From Candidatus Pseudolachnospira avium (lineage in GTDB: Bacteria; Bacillota; Clostridia; Lachnospirales; Lachnospiraceae): DNA of 51,720 nucleotides. The position numbers and the translations under genes are program-made. Position 1 is the stretch's first letter. The number at the start of each line of letters is the position of its first letter. The notes below the pieces were generated by a model. That model did no database searches. It had not been told where the DNA came from and saw only the letters and a list, made by a program, of their open reading frames with translations. The stretch spans positions 1 through 51,720 of the forward strand of contig CAJFTW010000081.1 of assembly GCA_904420025.1 (NCBI GenBank), written 5' to 3'. Below, in pieces: positions 28,217-37,361 of the stretch.

Positions 28217-29104
28217 TTACAGGCAGGCCTCTTTGATGGCACGGATAATCAATTCCTGTGCTTCCTGCCACTCTCCAGCCATCCGGATGGTAAAGCCGTG
28301 AGGGCTGTCCATAAAGCATTTAATGGTCACTTCACCGCCCATGGCCGCTATGCGCAGTCCGTACTGTTCATTGTCTTTCTTAAACGGGCAGTGGCCGGCA
28401 TTGATAATCAACGTATGCGGAAGGTTCTTCAGCATATCATCGGTCGCAAAGGCAGGACTGCAGAAGGGCAACTGCAGAACCCGGTCATCCCCGTCCGCAT
28501 ACAGCTTGGAGAAAGCGTTGGAGCGCTCGTTGGCTCCGGGCAGCACCGACTGGTAATTGTCCAGGGCCGCATAATCCAGGATCTGGAGACAAAGGTCAAA
28601 ATCCTTGGTGGCGGCGGCGCGCATGGAGATGGCCGCGGTCAGGCAGCCGCCGGCGCTATGCCCTCCAATGGAGATCCGCTTGGGATCCCCGCCCCAGCTT
28701 TCGCACTGCTCAAATACCCATTTGACCACTGCATAGCTCTGTTCAAATGCACAGGGGAAAGGATGCTCCCAGGAGGTCGCATAGTCAATATCCACCACAA
28801 TCCCGTGGGTAGCCGCCGCCACATGGGCGCAGTACATATCATCATCGTGATCCTGGGGATACACAAAACCACCGCCGTGCATATTCACGTGAATCGGGCA
28901 TTTTTCCATTTTGTCTTTGGCGGTGGAAATCACCAGCCGTACCGGGTACGCCGGGGCATCCAGGGGCAGTGTCAGCTCTTTCTGCTCCACCTGTTCCAGA
29001 AACGCAGTGTACGCTTCCGGGATCACCCTCTCACCACCTCTGTGGCCGCTGGTGCGGTCAATCACCTCTCTGTAATGTGCAAGATCCGCTTGTGTCAAAG
29101 CCAT
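28217..29104 (-). CDS. alpha/beta hydrolase (HSL-like), paralog B2, intact
   Basis: IHVNMHGGGFVYPQDHDDD, IGGHSAGGCLTAA. Confidence 0.9.
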   Translation of the reverse strand: MALTQADLAHYREVIDRTSGHRGGERVIPEAYTAFLEQVEQKELTLPLDAPAYPVRLVISTAKDKMEKCPIHVNMHGGGFVYPQDHDDDMYCAHVAAATHGIVVDIDYATSWEHPFPCAFEQSYAVVKWVFEQCESWGGDPKRISIGGHSAGGCLTAAISMRAAATKDFDLCLQILDYAALDNYQSVLPGANERSNAFSKLYADGDDRVLQLPFCSPAFATDDMLKNLPHTLIINAGHCPFKKDNEQYGLRIAAMGGEVTIKCFMDSPHGFTIRMAGEWQEAQELIIRAIKEACL

Positions 29105-29132
29105 AATAAATCCCTCCTACAAATCAAACTTG

Positions 29133-30443
29133 TCAACCGTAAACCGGGAAGAAGATATTCGCACTGATAATCAGCGAAACCATCATCAAAATATCATATG
29201 GAATCGTAAATTTCAGCATTTTAATAGGATTAAATCCGCCCACCGCATAGGCAATGGTCGCTGCGGAACAGCCGGTAGGGAAAGCAATGGCCAGGCAGGA
29301 TGCCATGGAAACCAGGGACACCACTGCACGGGGATCCATGCCGCCGGCTACAGCCGTGCTGGCCGCAATGGGCGTCAGGATTGCGACTGTACCATTGTTG
29401 GACATAAAGGTGGTCATCACCGTTGCCACTACCGTAAACACAACAGTTACCGTCAGGCCGCTGGGATTCTTACCCAAAAGGCTCAAAACCAGATTTCCGA
29501 TGTACTCACCGGCACCCGACTGGCTCAAGGCTGTAGAGAACACCAGGACACCGGCTACCATCCAGATCATGTCGCCCGTCAGGCCTGCAATGGCCTCCCG
29601 GCTGGTCATAACCCCGGAGAAAATGAACACAATTACTACGACTGTCGGAATCAGGTATACATAATTGCCCAGCTGGCCGGAGAAGAAGAAGCAGACCAGC
29701 GTTGCCAGGAAGCCCAGATATACGATGATCTCATGGGTTTTGGACATATTGGAGGTGCTTCCCTGTTTCGCCGCAGCACCCAGATCAATGGCATCCACCC
29801 GCAGATTCTGTCTGGGTGTCAGCCTCCAGGCAAACAGGCAGTAGACAGTGCCGATGATGGACGGCAGCAGGCCAATTTTCATGAAGTCGAACACACCCAG
29901 CAGCTTGCTCGGATCATTGTCCACCAGGCCGGCAAAATAAGCATTGGTGGTCAGCGGCAGGGCGGCACCCATGCCAATCGGGAAACGGCCAAACCAGGTG
30001 CAGATCATGGTCGCACACAGGAACAGCATACGGGATTGGGAAATGCCGCTTTTGTCATCATCGTTCAGAGTCTGTACAAACAAAAGCATGATTGCCATAA
30101 CCGCCGTCATTCCCATCAGCTGGGTTAACAGACCTGTAAAGGCGCAAATCAAAAGGATCAGTAGAATACCGCCTTTCCCCTGCGCTTTTACCATCAGGCT
30201 ACGGATCCGCATAATCAGACTGGTGCGTCCCAGCTGTCCGGCAATCACCATCATGGTCGCAATCAGGATGGTCGTGGTGTTTGAAAAGCCTGAAAATGCG
30301 GTAGGTACGTCTATGACGCCCGTCAGGGTCAGGATAATGACGCACGTCATCGCCGTCAGGCCATAGGACCATTTCTGAATTACGAAAGAAACGATCATGA
30401 ATACCATTACCGCCAGGGTAATGATTAGATTAATGTTTTCCAA
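29133..30443 (-). CDS. DASS/ArsB-NhaD-like permease, paralog 2
   Basis: Close paralog of 25571..26878; TTG start at 30443 after AGAGGAGG. Confidence 0.85.
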   Translation of the reverse strand: MENINLIITLAVMVFMIVSFVIQKWSYGLTAMTCVIILTLTGVIDVPTAFSGFSNTTTILIATMMVIAGQLGRTSLIMRIRSLMVKAQGKGGILLILLICAFTGLLTQLMGMTAVMAIMLLFVQTLNDDDKSGISQSRMLFLCATMICTWFGRFPIGMGAALPLTTNAYFAGLVDNDPSKLLGVFDFMKIGLLPSIIGTVYCLFAWRLTPRQNLRVDAIDLGAAAKQGSTSNMSKTHEIIVYLGFLATLVCFFFSGQLGNYVYLIPTVVVIVFIFSGVMTSREAIAGLTGDMIWMVAGVLVFSTALSQSGAGEYIGNLVLSLLGKNPSGLTVTVVFTVVATVMTTFMSNNGTVAILTPIAASTAVAGGMDPRAVVSLVSMASCLAIAFPTGCSAATIAYAVGGFNPIKMLKFTIPYDILMMVSLIISANIFFPVYG

Positions 30444-30604
30444 TACAGGACCTCCTCTCACAAAGATATTTTACGGGGTGCAATATCCATTGTACCTTGT
30501 GTCCGTCTCCCTGCCATGCCCGGTGGGCCCTTCCAGGCACTGGAGAAATGTTACTTTTTCCTCCTTATGCAGAAAATTCCGTACACTTTATGGTTTCTGG
30601 TTTT

Positions 30605-30633
30605 ATTGTAGTGAGAGTTCTATGCAATCGCAA
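30605..30633 (-). promoter_or_regulatory. candidate promoter of permease 2 module
   Basis: Minus strand TTGCGA-17 nt-TACAAT; upstream element 30630-30659 shared with module 1. Confidence 0.7.
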
Positions 30634-30752
30634 TCTGAAAAAACTTGGAGTTTTCATAGACAAAACTTATAAAGAAAGTATAAAATATTATAAAAAAACA
30701 CCCCAACCACAAAAGCTCCCAGGAAGCGTGCCTTCATGAATGGCGTTTCCGT

Positions 30753-30781
30753 TTGACATTTGTGCCGATATGGCATACAAT
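30753..30781 (+). promoter_or_regulatory. promoter of LysR gene with LTTR-like T-N11-A dyad in the spacer
   Basis: TTGACA (30753-30758)-17 nt-TACAAT (30776-30781); spacer contains TGCCGATATGGCA (30763-30775). Confidence 0.8.
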
Positions 30782-30851
30782 ATATCTAAAGTTGGCGCTT
30801 TTTTGTGTCTTGTCTGATAAACGCAATCACAAACCAGAGAGGAGGAGTTCC

Positions 30852-31868
30852 ATGAACCTAAAGCAGCTGCCTTACTTTATAGCGATTGCGGAGACCGGAA
30901 GCCTATCTGCCGCCGCCCGGCAGGCGGAGGTTTCCCAACCGGCCATCAGCGGCTATCTGCAGGATTTGGAACGGGAACTGGGGACTCCTCTGTTTGTGCG
31001 CAGCCACCGGAGGATGGTTCCCACCGAGGCGGGCACGGTCTATCTGGATATGGCCCGGCAGGTGCTGGATTTGCAGGCACGCACCCATACCATGATCCTG
31101 GCCCGGCATAATCCCCGCAGACAGACGATTTCGATTGGGCTTTCTCCCCACCGGGGAGCCCAGGTGCTGGCGGCTATTTACCAGCCCTTCAACCAGCGTT
31201 TCCCCCAGACCGAAATTAAGCCGGTGGAAAACTATGCGCAAGGCTTTGGAGAAATGCTGGAGGCCGGGAAATTAAGCCTGGCATTTTCCACCGCGGCGCG
31301 CCCGTTCTCTCCTGACACATTCCGTTTTCTTCCCACACAGCAGGAAGAAATTGTACTGGCACTGCCGGCGTTCCATCCGCTTGCCGCACAAGCCTCCCGC
31401 GAAATTTCCCAGGCTTCCCGAATGCCGCTGAAAGAATTCCAAGATACCCCTTTTGTGCTGATGGCCCCGAATACCACTGTGGGGCAGGTCAGCCAACAAA
31501 TGTTCGTCCAGAGTAATTTCCTGCCCGTGGTGGTGTTTCAATCCAGCAATGTCGTAATGGTTAAGGATATGATTCGCTCTGGTGCCGGCGCAGGGCTGAT
31601 TCCCGCTTTTTATGCCACCCCTCATCCGGATGTGGTCTACTTCCGGCTGACCCAGCCCGGATTTCTGGCTGCGTGTGCAGTCTGGTGCAGACAGCACGCG
31701 CTGACGGAAGCGGAGCGCTATCTCATCTACCTGAAAGCGCGCCTGTGGGATCAAAAAGCCCCTCATTCTCTGACCAAGTTTCTCTGGACAGAGGATCTGC
31801 GCCAGATTTTTCAGGAATTTGAACCGGACTACCCAGATTTCCCGGAGCTGAAAGGGGGAGAGCAATGA
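30852..31868 (+). CDS. LysR-family transcriptional regulator 1
   Basis: MNLKQLPYFIAIAETGSLSAAARQAEVSQPAISGYLQDLERELGTPLFVR; start after GAGGAGTTCC. Confidence 0.92.
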   Translation: MNLKQLPYFIAIAETGSLSAAARQAEVSQPAISGYLQDLERELGTPLFVRSHRRMVPTEAGTVYLDMARQVLDLQARTHTMILARHNPRRQTISIGLSPHRGAQVLAAIYQPFNQRFPQTEIKPVENYAQGFGEMLEAGKLSLAFSTAARPFSPDTFRFLPTQQEEIVLALPAFHPLAAQASREISQASRMPLKEFQDTPFVLMAPNTTVGQVSQQMFVQSNFLPVVVFQSSNVVMVKDMIRSGAGAGLIPAFYATPHPDVVYFRLTQPGFLAACAVWCRQHALTEAERYLIYLKARLWDQKAPHSLTKFLWTEDLRQIFQEFEPDYPDFPELKGGEQ

Positions 31869-32749
31869 CCACACAGGTATTGGAATATCTGCTTGCCATT
31901 GCGGAAGAGCATAGCCTGACCCGCGCCGCCGAACGTTTTTACCTGTCCCAGCCGTCCCTTTCCCATCACCTGGCCAATGTGGAAAAAGAGCTGGGGGTCA
32001 AGCTGTTCCGGAGAGAAGGGCGTACGCTTTTTCCCACAGAGGACGGCATTATTTTTCTCAATAATGCCCGGGCCGTTCTGCACGCAGAGGAACAGGCCCT
32101 TGAGCGTATCGAAAAATTGAAGGCAGAGAAGAGACTGCACTTACAGGTCCAGTCCCCTGAGGCTATGCTTCCCTGGCTCAACAAAACGGTCTTACCCGTA
32201 TTGCGGCAAACGGCTCCGGAAATTGTAGTACAGTTTGCCGCACTGCCGGAGGGAGAGCTTCCCGACAGCCCAACCACATCCCGCCCGGATGCGGTTCTGC
32301 TCCTCCACCGGGATGCCCCGCCTAAATTGCAGATGGATCAATGCGAAGTTCTCCGGCAGGACCGGTGTTATTTTGCTGTTCCCTCGTCCCAGGGAAATCA
32401 GAGGCTCGCTCCAGATTTGAGCCCTTTCTGCTTTATTCGCTGTCTGGAAACACGGATGATGGAAAAATGGCAGATGGAAAGCCTGGATCAGGCCGGACTG
32501 CATCCCAAACTGATATGCACCACCGCGGACCTGGCCTCCGTCGCAGAAATGGTGGCTGCCGGATATGGCTGCGCCTTTCTTCCGAAAAAGAATATCGATG
32601 CCTGGAAGCCGCAGATTGCCATAAGCAAGCAGATAGCATCCTGGCAGGTGTTTTGGTCTGTTTATTTTCAACAGCCCCACCATGCGGAACATGCCGCCGC
32701 CCTGGAAACATTTTTACAGACACTCCGGGAGATTACGGCAGCGCTTTGA
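31865..32749 (+). CDS. LysR-family transcriptional regulator 2
   Basis: MTTQVLEYLLAIAEEHSLTRAAERFYLSQPSLSHHLANVEKELGVKLFRR; 4-nt overlap with LysR 1. Confidence 0.92.
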   Translation: MTTQVLEYLLAIAEEHSLTRAAERFYLSQPSLSHHLANVEKELGVKLFRREGRTLFPTEDGIIFLNNARAVLHAEEQALERIEKLKAEKRLHLQVQSPEAMLPWLNKTVLPVLRQTAPEIVVQFAALPEGELPDSPTTSRPDAVLLLHRDAPPKLQMDQCEVLRQDRCYFAVPSSQGNQRLAPDLSPFCFIRCLETRMMEKWQMESLDQAGLHPKLICTTADLASVAEMVAAGYGCAFLPKKNIDAWKPQIAISKQIASWQVFWSVYFQQPHHAEHAAALETFLQTLREITAAL

Positions 32750-32803
32750 TTTCCCGACCTACCCGGCAGCCGGAAACGAATACCAAAAATGTGCTTGAAA
32801 CAA

Positions 32804-32833
32804 ACGAGGCGGAAGTTCACCCTTCCGCCTCGT
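32804..32833 (-). terminator. hairpin terminator overlapping the GNAT stop codon
   Basis: acgaggcggaag-ttcacc-cttccgcctcgt, perfect 12-bp stem, followed on the minus strand by TTTGTTTC. Confidence 0.7.
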
Positions 32834-33293
32834 GCACATACACCCGGATCGGCTCTCCGCTGTCCTCTTCCCGGGCCATACAGAGGAAGCGCCACCCATA
32901 CCGCTCATAGAAGGACGTATGGTCCGTGATCAGGTACAGGATGGGAATGCCCATCTGTTTCATATCTTCGCAGATGTGGGCCAGCAGTTCTCCGGCTATT
33001 CCCTGGCGCCGGCAGTCCTCCTCCACATAGAGAGCACAGAGATTGGGCGCCAAATCCTTTCGGTCATGAAAATCATTTTCAATCACACCGGCGCCGCCCA
33101 GGATCCGCTGTCCCCTGACCACCAGGTACCACTGAGGGATCCCCTTCCCCTGCTGCACACAGGCCTCTATGCTCGCACGGTATTCCTCCTGGGGAACGCC
33201 CCATTTCTCATAAAACCACGCAGCGGCCCGCTCGATCCATAGGGGATGCTCCCGCAGGTCCAAAATGGTATATTTTCTATTTTGTATCTCCAT
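32817..33293 (-). CDS. GNAT family N-acetyltransferase
   Basis: LCALYVEEDCRRQGIAGELLAHICEDMKQMGI...FYERYGWRFL. Confidence 0.9.
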   Translation of the reverse strand: MEIQNRKYTILDLREHPLWIERAAAWFYEKWGVPQEEYRASIEACVQQGKGIPQWYLVVRGQRILGGAGVIENDFHDRKDLAPNLCALYVEEDCRRQGIAGELLAHICEDMKQMGIPILYLITDHTSFYERYGWRFLCMAREEDSGEPIRVYVHEAEG

Positions 33294-33738
33294 GGCTCAA
33301 TTTCTCCACCTGTTCCCGCAGACGGCGGATTTCTTCTTGGCTGGCCGCCAAGGCCTCTGCCTGCTGCTTCCGCAGAGCCTGCGTCTCCTCCAGCTGTTCT
33401 TGACTCTCCTTCAGCTGTTCCTGAATCTCTTTCAGCTGTCCCAGAATTTCCGCCAGCTGTTCCTGACTCTCCTTCAACATACTTCGTTTCTGGTCAATTT
33501 CCGCCTGCATTTCATCCATCATGTACTGTACCGTGTTTCGATCCAGCTCCTGCAGCTCCTTTGAAAACATCTCCATTACCCCTTCTGTATTCCGGCACAA
33601 TTCATAAATTTCCTGGTAATATACTTGAAATGCCGGATACGCAAGAATCAGCTTCACGATCATCTCCGGGTCATCGGTACTGAGAAACGTGAGCCATGCC
33701 TCCAACAAATTTCCAATACCTTTATTGTGCAGAATCAT
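33277..33738 (-). pseudogene. truncated Rpn/PD-(D/E)XK transposase-like protein: C-terminal coiled coil only
   Basis: LEAWLTFLSTDDPEMIVKLILAYPAFQVYYQEIYE...LDRNTVQYMMDEMQAEIDQK resembles the Rpn C-terminal region; N-terminal nuclease domain absent. Confidence 0.65.
33391..33474. repeat. four 21-nt tandem units encoding heptads
   Basis: cagctgttcttgactctcctt / cagctgttcctgaatctcttt / cagctgtcccagaatttccgc / cagctgttcctgactctcctt. Confidence 0.85.
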
Positions 33739-33842
33739 TTGAAAAATGTCAAGGGGAACAAAGAGATATTTCCCGCCCGGCCAATCCGTATTTTTGTTTT
33801 TTTTATGCGTATTTTCCTAGAGTCTTAAGACCTTTATTTGCC

Positions 33843-33890
33843 AAAAAACGCCGGGAAACGAACCGCCCCACAGCCGTTCTTTCCCGACGT
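33843..33890 (-). terminator. Rho-independent terminator downstream of CMD gene
   Basis: Minus strand ACGTCGGGAAAGAAC...GTTCGTTTCCCGGCGT followed by TTTTTT. Confidence 0.8.
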
Positions 33891-33932
33891 CTCTCAAATT
33901 CCCTATTCCAAGCTGTTTCTTGCCCGTTTCCC

Positions 33933-34688
33933 CTACTTCCCTGTCACCTCATTGATACAGGTGATGGCATTTAGCGTCCGGGGGAAGCCAATGAAGGGCA
34001 GGCACTGGGTCACTGCGTCAATGAGCATTTCCCGGGTGTTGCCCACGCTGAGGTTGGCAGCCGCATGGGACTTGACCTGGGGCTCACATCCGCCCAGGCA
34101 GCAGATGGCACAGAGGGTGATCAGCTCCCGCATCTTCAGATCCAGCGTCCCCCGGGTATAGAAATCCCCAAAGCAATAGGCGGACAGATAGTCCTGGATA
34201 TGCTTCAGCTCCGGCGGGGCAGACTCCCGCATACGGTTGATATTCTCCGCGCCAAAAATCTGCTGCTGCACGGCCAGGCCCTGATCAAAACGGGTCTCCT
34301 CCGTCACCGTTCCCTGCTTTTCCCGGGGAAGGGGAATTTCTTCCTCCCGGAATACCTGGTTGACAACATCCAGGGCACAGCGGACCCGCTCCAGCCCAAT
34401 ATACGGGGCACACTGGTAAAGGGTCTCCTTGATTTCCTCCGGCGCAGCCCCCACATCCAGGGCAGCGCGCACATACGCCGGGAGATGGGCTATGGTCTGG
34501 CAGGTGGCCAGGGCCACCAGGGTCACCAGAGCCTTCTGCTTGTCCGTCAGCACGCCATGCTCCAGCACGTCCCCGCAGAGAAAGCCCCGGGCAAACGCCT
34601 CAAACTCCGGATCATAGCCCTCCTGCGCAAAAGCGCTGCCCCGGAACCACTTGGCATTGTTCTGTTCTATTTTTTCTGTTCTGCTCAT
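33933..34688 (-). CDS. carboxymuconolactone decarboxylase family protein (two CMD-like halves)
   Basis: LTDKQKALVTLVALATCQTIAHLPAYVRAALDVGAAPEEIKETLYQCAPYIG and LKMRELITLCAICCLGGCEPQVKSHAAANLSVGNTREMLIDAVTQCLPFIGFPR. Confidence 0.9.
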   Translation of the reverse strand: MSRTEKIEQNNAKWFRGSAFAQEGYDPEFEAFARGFLCGDVLEHGVLTDKQKALVTLVALATCQTIAHLPAYVRAALDVGAAPEEIKETLYQCAPYIGLERVRCALDVVNQVFREEEIPLPREKQGTVTEETRFDQGLAVQQQIFGAENINRMRESAPPELKHIQDYLSAYCFGDFYTRGTLDLKMRELITLCAICCLGGCEPQVKSHAAANLSVGNTREMLIDAVTQCLPFIGFPRTLNAITCINEVTGK

Positions 34689-34774
34689 GGAAAACACCTC
34701 ATTTCCCCTGCATTTTTGGATGGCCGGTGGCCGCACAGCAGCCACGGCCTTGTACACGGAGCTCGCTCCGCCTG

Positions 34775-35212
34775 TTACTCCAGGGCGCCGTAGGCCGCGT
34801 CATCCACCGGCTCCAGCCACTCATTGGAGGTCTCCTCCCCCGGCACCTCCACGGCAATGTGGGAGAACCAGCTGTCCTTCTTAGCCCCATGCCAGTGCTT
34901 TACCTCCGCTGGGATAGTGATGACGGTGCCCGGCTCCAGGCTCACCGCCTCCTTGCCTTCCTCCTGGTACCAGCCGCTGCCCGCCGTACAGATCAGCAGC
35001 TGCCCGCCGCCGCTCTTGGCGTGATGGATGTGCCAGTTGTTGCGGCAGCCCGGCTCAAAGGTCACATTGGCCAGGGACACCACAGAAGAGCCCGGCGCCG
35101 TCAGGGGATTCAGATAAGAATTTCCAATAAAATACTGGGCAAAGGCCGTGTTGGCCTTTCCCATCCCAAACACGTTCTGCTTATCAAATTCTGCTTTGTC
35201 CGCAATTCTCAT
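34775..35212 (-). CDS. cupin domain protein
   Basis: VTFEPGCRNNWHIHHAKSGGGQLLICTAGSGWYQEEGKEAVSLEPGTVITIPAEVKHWHGA. Confidence 0.9.
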   Translation of the reverse strand: MRIADKAEFDKQNVFGMGKANTAFAQYFIGNSYLNPLTAPGSSVVSLANVTFEPGCRNNWHIHHAKSGGGQLLICTAGSGWYQEEGKEAVSLEPGTVITIPAEVKHWHGAKKDSWFSHIAVEVPGEETSNEWLEPVDDAAYGALE

Positions 35213-35425
35213 GACAAACTCCTTTCCGCAGTATAAAGCACCTTTTACCTTTTTTATTATAAACATAGGAAAGGAATCTGTCTAATACCCATTCTTTATT
35301 GCTTTTCATGTTCTTTTTGCATGGCTCCCTCCACCCAAGTGATATTGCTACAATAATGGTTCATTAGAATAATCCAAACGCTGTTGGTGATTTCGTCACA
35401 GAACTTTTGTGTCGAATCATGTATA

Positions 35426-35476
35426 CTATGGTGCAGATTGCGGGAGCACGTAGTGCGGAGCAATCTGGTATCATAG
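35426..35476. promoter_or_regulatory. long imperfect inverted repeat in the leader of the CoA-disulfide reductase gene
   Basis: ctatg...cagattgc gggagcacgtagtgcgga gcaatctg...catag with inner GCAC/GTGC. Confidence 0.5.
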
Positions 35477-35661
35477 GGTTCAAAATACCTTTTGCCCCCA
35501 ACATCATGCTAGAAAAGTACAGCACTGGATGTCTGCTGCCAGCCCGGCGCCCGGAGCCGCCAGGCAGCAAAACAGCTGCGGCGTATGGGCTATACGCAAG
35601 TAAACCTGCATGCCCGCTGGCGCGGGCATCGCCGTCTATTCTGGAAAGGTGGAACAATATT

Positions 35662-37359
35662 ATGAAAGTTGTAATTGTAGGAGGCGTGGCGGGAGGGGCC
35701 ACCGCCGCAGCCAGAATACGCCGGCTGGATGAGCACGCTGAAATTGTCATATTTGAGCGTTCTGGTTATATTTCTTATGCCAACTGCGGGCTGCCTTATT
35801 ACATTGGCGGCGTGATTGAAGATCCGGAGGACTTAACGCTCCAAACGCCGGAAAGTTTTTTCCAGCGGTTCCGTGTTAACGTGAAGGTATCCCATGAGGT
35901 CCTTGCCATTCACCCGGAGAAAAAGGCCGTCTCCGTAAAAAATCTGGCAACCGGCGAGACCTTCCAGGAAAGCTACGATCAGCTCCTGCTTTCCCCCGGC
36001 GCCCATCCAGTCCGCCCGAATCTGCCCGGCGTGGAAAGCCCCCTGCTGTTCACCCTGCGGACCGTAGAGGACACGTTCCGCATCAAAGAATTTATCCGCG
36101 CAAACAGCCCCAGCTCTGCTGTTATGGTTGGCGGCGGCTTTATCGGCCTGGAAATGGCGGAAAACCTGCGGGAGCTGGGCTTGGATGTCACCATAGTCCA
36201 GCGGCCAAAGCAGCTGATGAATCCCTTTGACCGGGATATGGCCGCCTTCATCCATGCAGAAACACGCAGGCACGGTGTAGAGCTGGCACTGGGCCGCAGC
36301 GTGGAAGGCTTTGTGGAAAAAGATGGCGGCATAGATGTGCTGCTGAAGGAAAAAGCCCCCATTCACACGGACATGGTGGTCCTGGCCATTGGCGTCCGCC
36401 CCGAGTCATCCCTGGCCAGGGACGCAGGCCTGGAATTGGGGAGCAAAGGAGGCATTTGGGTCAACGACCGGATGGAGACCTCCGCTCCTCACATTTATGC
36501 GGTTGGCGATGCCGTGCAGGTCAAGCACTCTGTCACCGGTGAGAATACACAGATTGCCCTGGCAGGCCCTGCCAACAGGCAGGGGCGGATTGCGGCGGAC
36601 AATATCTGCGGAGGGGACAGCCACTATATAGGCAGCCAGGGAAGCTCCGTAATTAAGGTCTTTGACTTAACTGCGGCCGCTACCGGGGTCAATGAAACCC
36701 ATGCCCGCCAGTCCGGGCTGGATGTGGATACTGTGATCCTTTCTCCCATGAGCCATGCCGGTTACTATCCCGGCGGGAAGCTCATGACCATAAAAGTTGT
36801 GTTTGAAAAAGGGACCTACCGCCTGCTGGGCGCCCAAATCGTAGGGTATGAAGGCGTGGACAAGCGTATTGACGTGCTGGCTACCGCCATCCACGCCCGC
36901 CTAAAAGCTACCCAGCTGAAGGATTTGGATCTTGCCTATGCGCCCCCCTATTCCTCCGCCAAGGATCCGGTAAACATGGCCGGCTTTATGATTGACAATC
37001 TGGCCCAAGGCACCTTAAAACAATGGCATTTATCGGATCTGGAATCCCTGCCCCGGGATGGCAGTGTAACCCGGTTGGACACCCGGACAAGAGGAGAATA
37101 CCAGAGCGGGCATATAGAGGGCTTCCTCAACGTCCCTGTGGACGAGCTGCGGGAACGTCTGGACGAGCTGGAAAAATCCAAGCCGGTCTACGTCATGTGC
37201 CAAAGCGGCCTGCGCAGCTACATTGCCTGCCGGATCCTGGAGGGTAATGGCTTTCAGGCATATAACTTTTCCGGCGGCTTCCGATTCTATGAGGCCGTAA
37301 CACGTGACAAGGCGCTGGCGGAAACAGCGTCCGCCTGCGGCATGGAAAAGCAGCCCTGA
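35662..37359 (+). CDS. CoA-disulfide reductase-like FAD oxidoreductase with C-terminal rhodanese domain
   Basis: MKVVIVGGVAGGATAAARIRRLDEHAEIVIFERSGYISYANCGLPYYIGG; rhodanese loop VYVMCQSGLRSYIA. Confidence 0.93.
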   Translation: MKVVIVGGVAGGATAAARIRRLDEHAEIVIFERSGYISYANCGLPYYIGGVIEDPEDLTLQTPESFFQRFRVNVKVSHEVLAIHPEKKAVSVKNLATGETFQESYDQLLLSPGAHPVRPNLPGVESPLLFTLRTVEDTFRIKEFIRANSPSSAVMVGGGFIGLEMAENLRELGLDVTIVQRPKQLMNPFDRDMAAFIHAETRRHGVELALGRSVEGFVEKDGGIDVLLKEKAPIHTDMVVLAIGVRPESSLARDAGLELGSKGGIWVNDRMETSAPHIYAVGDAVQVKHSVTGENTQIALAGPANRQGRIAADNICGGDSHYIGSQGSSVIKVFDLTAAATGVNETHARQSGLDVDTVILSPMSHAGYYPGGKLMTIKVVFEKGTYRLLGAQIVGYEGVDKRIDVLATAIHARLKATQLKDLDLAYAPPYSSAKDPVNMAGFMIDNLAQGTLKQWHLSDLESLPRDGSVTRLDTRTRGEYQSGHIEGFLNVPVDELRERLDELEKSKPVYVMCQSGLRSYIACRILEGNGFQAYNFSGGFRFYEAVTRDKALAETASACGMEKQP

Positions 37360-37361
37360 TT

